A stretch of DNA of 64,000 bases from Hibiscus mutabilis (Eukaryota > Streptophyta > Magnoliopsida > Malvales > Malvaceae). The notes beneath the pieces are model-generated. The model ran no database searches and was not told the DNA's origin. It saw nothing but the letters and a program-made list of their open reading frames with translations. The translations under genes and the position numbers were made by a program. Positions 48,787-59,299 of the stretch are shown here, in pieces; positions within the stretch are counted from its first letter, which is position 1, and every line of letters begins with the position of its first letter. The DNA is taken from assembly GCA_019671005.1 (NCBI GenBank), contig CM033747.1, positions 23,959,188-24,023,187 on the forward strand. Direction: 5' to 3'.

Positions 48787-51754
48787 TGTAACACCCCCTT
48801 CTCGGCCTGGTAGGAATCCGAGTCGAAAGGCGTTTCCGAAAGTCGATGCGATGATCAGTGCAATAATCTTTATTCAATATTCGAAAAATTTCTATGTCAT
48901 GCTTAGCAAACAATACAAAACAATGTTACAAGTTCAATTAGTCCATTACAAAGCTGTGATTGTCTATTTAGGACCAAATTTTTAAACTTTTACTAACTTT
49001 ATGGGCTAAACCGTAATTTCAATATTTTAGAGGTCATTTTCTGAAATTAATCGTACTATACTGAGATTTAGACTATATGCAATGATCATACAAATTCTAT
49101 GTTAATAGAAGTTCGTTTACCCATTCTATTATCCTTCGTTCAATACAGTGACCACCTTGAAAGTTTTCAGAATTATTAACTCACTTACCTGAATCGGTAC
49201 CGGTACTAGAAGGGTCGTACCGATGCGCACTTAATTTATTTTCTTTAAACTTAAATACCATATTGGTACTCCAATTATAGTACAGTACGAGGCATTTAGT
49301 ACATCCCTATCAGTACGGGGCTATTACCGTACCAGTACGAAATCCCTAATTCCCAATTCTAGACGTCAATAGGTATCGGTACGCCACCACCCGTATTGGT
49401 ACCCGAACTATAGTAAAATTCCAGTGACCATTTTTCATACCGATACTCACATTATCGTATCGGTATGCCAGTTTGACCTATGTTGACTTATCCCAATATG
49501 CATAACTGTACCGGTACACCATCACCCGTACCGGTATGCCTAGCCTGAAATAATAGATTTTGGTCTGGGTTTTTATCAGAATTAACCTATCAAACAATGT
49601 CCAAACGTGCTGAAATTTTACAGGTATGTTAAAAATACATATTTCTATTAGCATGCCAAATTTCGTAGTTGTTCGAATCCATTTACTACATTTTCACCAT
49701 TTTAGCCACTTATAGCCACTTTTGCCAATTTTAACAATTTCTAAAAGTCATTTTAGGCCTTCTTAAGCATTCTTATAACATGCATGGCGCACACACATCA
49801 AAATACGTATAAGTGACTATTACAACAACTATGCCACCATTCTAGGAGTATGTAAGGGAAGTATACTTTACTTTAACCCTTGCAAAAACTTGCCAAATTC
49901 CTCGTTAAGGTTGTCCGATCCCTCGACCACTTTGCTTAGCCTGAAAAATGCATGAAAATGAATGCATTAGGCATATTTTGCCTAGTGAGGTAGTCTTAAA
50001 CAATGTCAGTTATTAATATGTACTCATTAACATGCTTCATCAACATTTCAATGACAATGCATCAATAGTCAATAACAACACTACATGAGCCAACAACTAC
50101 ATGTCAATGTTCAATATCAATGATTCATTTAGTTCATTTATAACCCTTGAATTGATCAGGATAGTGTGTACGCGGATTCCTACGTCTCACCAAATCAATA
50201 ATGGTCTAGTTCCCTCCGCCTCGCCAATATAAAGGCCGTAGCCCAAGGACCGTAGTCCACCCGTACCAATAAGCTTATAAATCCTATGGCATGCCGATTG
50301 TATCCAATGTCCACTCAAGTCCAAGGTCTGGTGACTTAGGCCAATATTCAATGCATTATCAATTTCAATAGGTTTGATAATTCAATAGCAATAATTTGAC
50401 CCTTAGGTCTATTTCAATGATCTGGTAACAATATCAATGAGTTCAATGATTCGATGGCAATGATCAATACTATTGATAGTAGTTTTATAGTCAATGTTCA
50501 ATGTTCAATGACACTAGCAATGGTCTTTCCGATGCTATGCAATAGTTTATATTCAATAATTAATATTTAATAATCCGATGACTATGATCAATATCCAATG
50601 ATTCAATATCAATGTTCCATGTTCAATGAATGATATCAACAATTAACAATCCAATGGGAAAGCTTACCGAGGCTTATCAATACCTCATTCAAGGGGATTC
50701 AATGCAATAAGCTTAGAAATCCAATGTTAACTAAATCATGTTCAATGACAATGAAACCGGGAAAGATGCCTAGCCTAATCCCGAGACTCTGACTACACTC
50801 ACCTTGATTTCCAAAGCTTTCTAAGGTTCTCGTATTTCAATTCCCTTGCCTTTAGCTCTAGGAGGAGATGGCGGTTGATCTTCCAAAGCTTGAGCTAGGA
50901 AAAAGATTAGGGAATTTGTCATAATCAAAATCAAGGGTTCAAAATCAATATTCAAGCTTACTAAAGCTTGTAGAGATCACTATTTCCATGGAACAAGCTT
51001 ATAATCATATGGGCTAAACATTGACTTTCAAGACCGAATCTTGAATTTAGACTTCAAATATCCATATAATCCATAAATTGTTTGAGGGATTCAACTCACC
51101 AATCTAATAGCTTTAATTTGGTGTATTGAAATCAAAGAAATCTCAAAGGATGAATCGAGGTGCTTGCTTGGAGCTTAAGGAAGAAAATGAAAATGGTGGT
51201 GTTAGCTTAACTTTGGTGGAAAGGATGAAGGGAGCTAAGTCTTGGTTTTGCAATTCAAGATTTTCTATAATCATCTTTCCCTTTTTTTTTTCAAAGAGCC
51301 GAATGGCTTACTACACAACATGGTTGCCTCCCAAGCAACCAATCATATGGTTTCCTAGCTTGGGAGGAAACCTTATTAAGCAATAAACTATTCTTCCATC
51401 AATTTCCAATTCCCAACTAATAATTATCTTTTATGACATAGCCCATCATTTCCACGTGAAATTGGCCAAGCAAGGAGGTGACTCATACCTCTAATTTGAA
51501 AAATTACGAAGGTGGTCTTTCAATTTTCCAAAGTTTTTACTTTTACCCCCAAACTTTCAATTTTCACAATTTAGACACTAGTAGACTTTCAATTCTTTCA
51601 AATAGGTCCAAGATGATTAATTAAGCTAAATTGAGGTTCAAAACAATGCAATTGAGTACAATAAATGAGTCAAAACATTGATTGAACCACTCTGATATGA
51701 AATTTCTGATCGTTAGATCCTAATTTCGACTAGATCAGTTTTCAAGGTGTTACA
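48787..51754 (-). repeat. E9 LTR A
   Basis: A 2968-bp LTR, TGTAACACCCCC to GGTGTTACA. Contains six paired-palindrome units (49197-49537) and CAATGATTCAAT-type low-complexity sequence (50030-50660). The open frame at 51126-51386 is conserved as DNA in LTR B but shows no domain. Confidence 0.9.
49197..49537. repeat. Paired-palindrome array, E9 LTR A
   Basis: Units start at 49197, 49260, 49307, 49373, 49437 and 49508. Spacers are 10 bp except 12 bp in the third. The fifth unit (49436-49467) is a perfect 11-bp inverted repeat, CATACCGATAC with GTATCGGTATG around a 10-bp loop. Confidence 0.85.
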
Positions 51755-51769
51755 ACTCTCCCCCTTAAG
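51755..51769 (-). other. E9 copy 1 polypurine tract
   Basis: Minus strand CTTAAGGGGGAGAGT directly before LTR A. Confidence 0.75.
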
Positions 51770-51789
51770 AAAAATTCGCCCTCAAATTT

Positions 51790-54700
51790 GTATCTGGACC
51801 GAAGAGATGTGGATATTGTTCTTTCATTAACTTTTCCGGTTCCTAAGTGGCTTCCTCTACTAAGTGACTGCTCCAGAGTACTTTGACTAAGGTTAGAGAT
51901 TTGTTACGAAGCCTCTTGACTTCTCTTGCAAGAATCTGAACTGGTTCTTCCTCGTAGGTCAAATCTGGTTAGATTTGCACAGATTCTAATTCAATGACGT
52001 ACGAAGGGTCAGATCGATATTTGCGAAGCATGGACACATGGAAGACATTATGAATCTTGTATAACTCTGAGGGCAATGCCAACAATATGTAACCGAGCCA
52101 ACCCTTTCGACAACCTCAAAAGGTCCAATAAATTAGGGACTCAATTTCCCCTTTTTGCCAAACATCAAAATTTTCTTCCACGGTGATACTTTGAGGAAAG
52201 CCTTTTCACCAACCTCATACTAGACGTCTCTATGTTTTAGATCATTATAAGCTTTTTGTCGGTTTCCCAAAGTAGATTAGGGCATAACATCTTGCCTTCA
52301 CCGAGTTCAGACCAACATAGGGGAGTTCTACAACGTCTGCCGTACAACGCCTCAAAATGTGCCATTCCAATAGAAGCTTGGTAGCTGTTGTAGTAGGCAA
52401 ACTCGACAAGGGATAGGGATTTCTCCCAAGATCCACCAAAATCGATGATACATGCTCGAAGCATATCTTCCAAAATCTGAATTACTCTTTCATACTGGCC
52501 GTCAGACTGAGGGTGAAAAACAGTACTAAGGTTCACTCTGGTGCCCAGAGCTCCTTGCAATGATTTCCAAAATCGAGAAGCAAACCATGGATCTCGATTG
52601 AAGATGATGGTTTTTGGTACTCCATGAAGCCCACAACTTCCTTAATGTACAAGTCAGCTAGCTTTGGATGTCCATAATCCATTCTAACCGGTATAAAATG
52701 AGTTGACTTGGTGAAACGGTCCACAATGACCCATATGGCATTATGTTTGGTGGGAGTTAAAGGCAAACTACACGCAAAGTCCATGGTTATCTTCTCCCAC
52801 TTCCATTGCGGTAGATCGACCGGTTGCAACAGACCAGTAGGTGCACGATGCTCAGCTTTGACACGCTGGCACGTAAGGCATTTGGATACGAAATCCACTA
52901 TGGCCTGCTTTATACCTGGCCACCAATAGAGTTCCCAGAGGTCCTTATACATCTTAACAAAACCCGGGTGTGCTGAGAAAGAACCTGAGTGGGCTTCATT
53001 TAGGATGTCGGTGTAGAGAGTTTCATCATCGGGTACACATATTCGATCACGATAGCATAGGAGACCCTCATAATTAATTTTAAAGTCACTTTCCCCTTTC
53101 TGTATCCTGGAAATAATAGGCTGTAACTGAGGATCTCGATCCTGGAGAGCCTTGATTCTTGCTACAATAGTAGACTGAATTTGTAGTTTAGCTACAAGAT
53201 AACAGTGCATTCGAAGACGGAAATGTGCATTAACAACACAAGGGGCTACGAAACAATAAGCATTCAATGAGTTTGCCATAGAAAAAAATTAGGTTCCATG
53301 ATCAATGACAATACTTACCAGGCTGATGTTTGCGGCTGAGTACATCAGCTACAACTTTGGCCTTGCCCGGATGATAGTCAATGACTAGGTCATAGTCTTT
53401 AAGGAGTTTCATCCATCTCTATTGTCGAAGATTTAACTTATTTTGAGTCAGAAGGTAATTGAGACTCTTATGGTCGGTAAAGAGGTAGCATTTTTCTCCG
53501 TAAAGATAATGCCTCTAGATTTTCAATGCGAAGACAACTACAACCAATTCTAAATCATGAGTAGGATAATTCAATTTATGTGGCTTAAGTTATCGAGATG
53601 CATAGGCTGTGACCTTGCCCTCTTGCATAAGAACACACCCTAACCCGAGATACGACGCATCACTGTCAACTGTATAGTCTTTGCCAAACTCGGGTTGGGT
53701 TAAGACGGGTGCATGAGTTAGGATTTGCTTGAATTGATCAAAGCTTCTCTATTGTTCTTCAGTCCAAACGAAGGGAGCGACTTTCCTTAATAACTTTGTC
53801 AATGGAGCTGCTATCATGGAGAATCCTTTCACGAATCTCCGGTAGTAGCCAGCTAGACCGAGGAAGCTTCTTACCTCCCCAATATTCTTCGATGATCTCT
53901 AGTCTAAGATGGCTTGAATTTTCTTCAGATCCATTTGGATACCCGAAAGCTGATACAATATGCCCGAGGAAAGCTACTTTGGTGAGCCAAAACTCGTACT
54001 TAGAGAACTTTGTGAATAAATGCTTCTCTCGAAGGGTTTGCAACACAGTGCAAAGATGATCACGATGCTCTACAACATCCTTGGAATAGATCAATATGTC
54101 GTTGATGAATACTACTACAAATCTGTCTAGATATGGTCTAAAAACCTGGTTCATCAAGTCCATAAAGGTTGCCGGTGATTTGGTTAGCCCGAAGGGCATC
54201 ACCAGGAATTCATAATGCCCGTACCTAGTACGGAAGGTAGTTTTAGGTACATCACATTCTTTAACTCTCATTTGGTAGTATCTCGACCTCAGATTGATCT
54301 TGGAAAAAACAACATCCTTAAGCTAATCGAACAAGTCATCAATTCTCTGTAAGGGATACTTTTTTTTGATGGTCACTTTATTCAATTGTCGGTAGTCGAT
54401 ACACAGTCTCATGAATCCTTCTTTCTTCTTCACAAATAGAACCGGAGCTCCCCATGGAGAGGAACTTGGTCGGATAAAGCCTTTATTAAGGGGATCTTGA
54501 ATTTGAGCCTTTAACTCCTTAAGCTCTACTACAGCCATACGATAAGGTGCAGTGGAAACTGGGGCCGTTCCAGGTTGCACTTCGATAACAATTTCCACTT
54601 CAGGGGTTGAAAGTAAACAAGAAGTTTACTGGAAAAGACATCAGGGAATTCACATACGGTGTCAATGTTAGGTAGCTGAGGTTCATCCTCGGCCTCCAGG

Positions 54701-55200
54701 GTCAAAGCATACAAGGACGGGTTTCTAGAACTTATCAGGGTGATGTTTTCTTTGCCAAGGCCTCGAAGGTAAAGCCTTTTCTTAAAGCAATCAAACCATG
54801 CTTGATGTTCACTGAGCCAATCCAGCCCCAATATGACATTGAACTCATGAATCGGTAAAGCCAACAAGTTGGCCGAAAAAGGAATTCCTTGGATCATTAA
54901 GGGACAGTTTTTATACACCCAACTTATGGTGACACAGTTACCCAAAGAATTGGTTATAAAGATATTAGATACTATGGGCTCATAGGACATCTTATATTTC
55001 TTAGCTAACGCCGAACTAATAAAAGAATGTGTGGAGCCAGGATCAATCAATGCATAAATAGAATGAGAGTACAACTCAAGGGTACCTACAATGATGTTAG
55101 GATCATCCTCTTCCTCACGGCTCCTCACGTGGTACATCTGGGCAGGGGCTTTAGAGTCTTGTCTATTCAACACCTTCGCTGAGCCACTAGGTCGTCCCAT
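51790..55200 (-). pseudogene. E9 copy 1 pol
   Basis: Protease: YALIDPGSTHSFIS near 55040-55075. RT: 54323-54598 (FVKKKEGFMRLCIDYRQLN) and 53759-54271, with catalytic FIDD changed to FIND. RNase H: 53290-53580 with several stops. Integrase: 52533-53279 (H-x-H and CLTCQ zinc ligands, TMDF first Asp), then a frameshift near 52640 and 52237-52560 (HPQSDGQYE). GPF and chromodomain: 51830-52230, with a stop where a conserved Trp is expected (ATWE) and about 54 bp missing near 52257 compared with copy 2. Defective. Confidence 0.85.
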
Positions 55201-56394
55201 AGCTCCCGATGAACCCTGCCTCGATCCTTTCCCTCGATAAGACTATGTCGGTGATGCTTTAGCAGTTGATGTAGCAACAAGTTTACTGGTATTCAGTGGG
55301 CAATCTCAGATAAAATGGCCTTGCTCACCACAGAAAATAGCAAGCTCTAGACTGCTTGCGGCATTGCCCTACATGATGCTTGTTCTGACAGTAATTGTAT
55401 ACTGGATGCTGTACTGCTCTTCCATAACCCCTAGTGCTTTCAACAGAAAGAGCCTTAGCAAACGACTGAGTCATCGTTTGTGGCTTAGCAATATTACCAG
55501 ATCTAGAAGGCTGTGGATAAACGTTCTGCTTCGATCCTCGGTACTTCCCTTTCTTGTTAGGCTTTGGAAGACGAGAGTCATCGTATTGCCTCTTCTCCGA
55601 TTAGCTAGCTCCTCCAAACCTCTGGGCTTTCTGTGCAGCTTCGGTGGCTTTGACCCGATTCACCAGGTCCTAAAAAATTGTGATGCCCAATGCTGTGAAC
55701 ATAGGGCGTAGCTCGTCATTGAGCCCAACAATAAACATTCTACATTTCTCTTATTCTTTCTTGATAAATTCAGCTCCATAATGGCAGTACTTGCAGAAAT
55801 CATGAATGTACTACTCCGCAAGTCGTCCACCCTACCTAAGATAGAGGAAGGTGTTGCGCCTTTCTGCGAGGTAGTATTCACTGATATATCTATTATGAAA
55901 TACTCGAAGAAAGAACTCCCATTTTGTAGCTTCTTCGGTGCCGTGAGAATGGTAGTCTCCCACCACTAGAGTGCCTCGTTAGCCAACAATGCAAGGGCGC
56001 ATTCCTGCTTATGTTCGTCCGAGCACTGAAGCTGCTTGTTCAGGATTCGTAGCGTGCTGTCCAACCAATATTCAACAATTTTAGGATTGTCATCATCATG
56101 ACCGGTGAAGGTGTAAGCCCCAAGCTGAGACAGCTTGTCAATAGGGGCTCGAACATACTTGATAGCTGGTGTAGTGGGTTGCACAACTTGTTCGACTTTC
56201 ATTGATGACATGATTTGTTTGAACATGTCAGCCATGTTCCGGTAACACTCGGTCTATGCAGCTACGGCCTCTGGCTCGGGGTTTTGTGCCGGAGGGTCTT
56301 GCTGCGGTGGAGGATCTCCACCTCTAATCTCCTCATCGTGAGTGGAGGAGCCTGTGACGTGCTCATCTATGTGAGCTTCAACAAAGTCAGACAG
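55201..56394 (-). pseudogene. E9 copy 1 gag
   Basis: Copy 2 starts gag with ATG; here the matching codon at 56392-56394 reads CTG. MADMFKQIMSSMKVEQVVQP follows at 56235, then GAYTFTGHDDDNPKIVEYWL and the gag core, with frame breaks near 55966 and 55700. The zinc-knuckle region (55310-55370) keeps the first Cys (ACYF) but has one extra T in the next T-run and a stop in GHFI-DC. Structural particle protein in a live element. Confidence 0.8.
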
Positions 56395-56514
56395 CTATAA
56401 GAGAGATTGGATTAGTTGGCAAGTCACAATATATTAATAACTCCTAGGTGTCATAAGACAAAGCAGTAACATTACGATAGACAATAGTTTAGTCCTAGAA
56501 TCGACTAAAATCTA

Positions 56515-56526
56515 GCTCTGATACCA
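56515..56526 (-). other. E9 copy 1 primer binding site
   Basis: Minus strand TGGTATCAGAGC, a full match to the initiator-Met tRNA type, four bases inside LTR B. Confidence 0.85.
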
Positions 56527-56530
56527 CAAA

Positions 56531-59236
56531 TGTAACACCCTCTTCCCGGCCTGGTACGAATCCGGGTCCAAAGGCATTACTGAAAGTCGATGCGATGATT
56601 AGTGCAATAATTTTTATTCAATATTGGAAAAATTTCTGTGTCATGCATAGCAAACAATACAAAACAATGTTACAAGTTCAATTAGTCCATTACAAAGCTG
56701 TGATTGTCCATTTAGGACCAAATTTTTAAACTTTTACTAACTTTAGGGGCTAAATTATAATTTTAGTATTTTAGAGGTCCTTTTCTAAAATTAATCATAC
56801 AATACTGAGATTTGGGGTATGAAATCCCTAATTCCCAATTCTAGACATCAATGGGTATCGGTATGCCACCACCTGTATCGGTACCCAAGCAACATTAAAA
56901 TTCCAGTGAGCATTTTCTGTACCGGTACACCAGTTTGACCTACATTGCCTTAGCCCAATAATCATAACCGTACTGGTACACTATCACCCGTACCGGTACG
57001 CCTAGCCTGAAATGACAGATTTTGGTTTGGTTTTTATCAGAATTGACCTATCAAACAATGTCCAAACATGCTGAGATTTTATTGGTAAGTTACAAATACA
57101 TATTTCTATTAGCATGCCAAATTTCGTAGTCGTTCGAATCCATTTACTAAGTTTTCACCCTTTTAGCCACTTATAGCCATTTTTTTCCCAATTTTAACGA
57201 TTTCTAAAAGTCATTTTAGGCCTTCTTAAGCATTCTTATAGCATGCATGGCGCACACACGTCAAAATACGTATAAGTGACTATTACAACAACTATGCCAC
57301 CATGGAGTATGTAAGGGAAGTATACTTTACTTTAACCCTTGCAAAAACTTGCCCAATTCCTCGTTAAGGTTGTCCGATCCTTCAACCACTTTGCTTAGCT
57401 TAAAAAATGCATGAAGATGAATGCATTAGGCATATTTTGCCTCGTGAGGTGGTCTTAAACAATGTCAGTAATTGACATGCACTCATTAACATGCTTCATT
57501 AACATTTCAATGACAATGCATCAATAGTCAATAACAAAACTACATGAGCCAACAACTACATGTCAATGTTCAATATCAATGATTCATTTAGTTCATTTAT
57601 AACCCTTGGATTAATCAAGATAGTGGATACGGGGATTCTTACGACTCGCCAAATCAATAATGGTATAGTTCCATCCGCCTCGCCAGTTGACCAACACAAC
57701 ATACCTATGCCTCGCCAATATAAAGGCCGTAGTGCAAGGACCATAGTCCACTCGTACCAATGAGCTCATAAATCCTATAGCATGCCAATTGTACCCAATA
57801 TCCACTCAAGTCTAAGGTCTGGTGATTTAGGCCAATATTCAATGCATTATCAATTTCAATAGGTTCGATAATTCAATAGAAATAATTTGACCCTTAGGTC
57901 TATTTCAATGATCCGATAACAATATCAATGAGTTCAATGATTCCATGGAAATGATCAATACTAATGATAGTAGTTCTATAGTCAATGTTCAATGTCACTA
58001 GTAATGATCTTTCCGATGCTATGCAATAGTTCATATTCAATAATCAATATTCAATAATCCGATGACTATGATCAATATCCAATGGTTCAATATCAATGTT
58101 CCATGTTTAATGAATGATATCAACAATTAACAATCCAATGGGAAAGCTTACCAAGGCTTACCAATACCTCCTTCATGGGGATTCAATGCAATAAGCTTAA
58201 AAATCCAATGTTAGCTAAATCATGATCAATGACAATAAAACCGGGAAAGTCACCTAGCCTAATCCTGAGTCTCCGACTATACTCACCTTGATTTCCAAAG
58301 CTTTTCAAGGTTCCCGTATTTCAATTCCCTTGCCTTTAGCTCTAGGAGGAGATGGTGGTTGAGCTTCCAAAGCTTGAGTTAGGCAAAATATTATGGAATT
58401 TTTCATAATCAAAATCAAGGGATCAAAATCAATATTCAAGCTTACTACAGCTTGTAGACATCACTATTTCCATGGAACTAGCTTATAATCACATGGTCTA
58501 AACATTGACTTTCAAGATCGAATCTTGAAATTAGAATTCAAATATTCATAGAATCCATAAATTGTTTGAGGGATTCAACTCACCAATCTAAGAGCTTTAA
58601 TTTGGTGTATTGAAATCAAAGAAATCTCAAAGGATGAATCGAGGTGCTTGCTTGGAGCTTAGGGAAGAAAATGACAATGGTGGTGTTAGCTTAACTTTGG
58701 TGGAAAGGATGAAAGGAACTAAGTCTCGGTTTTGCAATTCAAGACTTTCTATAATCGTCTTTCCCCCTTTTTTTCAAAGAGCCTAATGGCTTACTACACA
58801 ACATGGTTGCCTCCCAAGCAACCAATCATATGGTTTCCTAGCTTGGGAGGAAACCTTATTAAACAATAAACAATTCTCCCATCAATTTCCAATTCCCAAC
58901 TAGTAATTATCTTTTATGACGTAGCCCACCATTTCCACGTGAAATTGGCCAAGCAAAGAGGTCACTCACACCTCTAATTGGAAAAATTATGAGGGCGGTC
59001 TCTCAATTTTCTAAAGTTTGCACTTTAACCCCCAAACTTTCAATTTTCAAAATTTAGAAACTAGAAGACTTTGAATTCTTTCAAATAGGTCCAAGATCAT
59101 TAATTAAGCTCAATTGAGGTTCAAAAAATACAATTGATTACAATAAAGGAGTCAAAACATTGAACGAACCACTCCTATACGAAATTTCTGATTGCCGGAT
59201 CCTAATTCTGACTAGACCGGTTTTCAGGGTGTTACA
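56531..59236 (-). repeat. E9 LTR B, shared by both copies
   Basis: A 2706-bp LTR, TGTAACACCCTC to GGTGTTACA. Compared with LTR A it lacks about 265 bp after 56820 that hold half the palindrome array; LTR A lacks about 30 bp between CTCGCCA repeats near 50220 that LTR B keeps at 57680-57710. Otherwise colinear. Confidence 0.9.
56855..56999. repeat. Paired-palindrome array, E9 LTR B (reduced)
   Basis: Units 56855/56875 and 56970/56990 with 10-bp spacers, and a single 10-mer at 56919-56928 where LTR A has a pair. The single site is explained by loss of exactly 20 bp, one arm plus one spacer. Confidence 0.8.
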
Positions 59237-59251
59237 ACTCTCTCCCTTAAG
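59237..59251 (-). other. E9 copy 2 polypurine tract
   Basis: Minus strand CTTAAGGGAGAGAGT directly before LTR B, marking LTR B as the 3' LTR of copy 2. Confidence 0.75.
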
Positions 59252-59299
59252 AAAATTCATCCTCGAATTTTTATCTAGACCGAAAAGATGTGGATACTG

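Noticed and set aside
51126..51386. 86-residue frame in E9 LTR A
   Set aside because: The equivalent stretch in LTR B (58636 onward) is similar as DNA but not kept as an equally long frame, so coding constraint is not supported.
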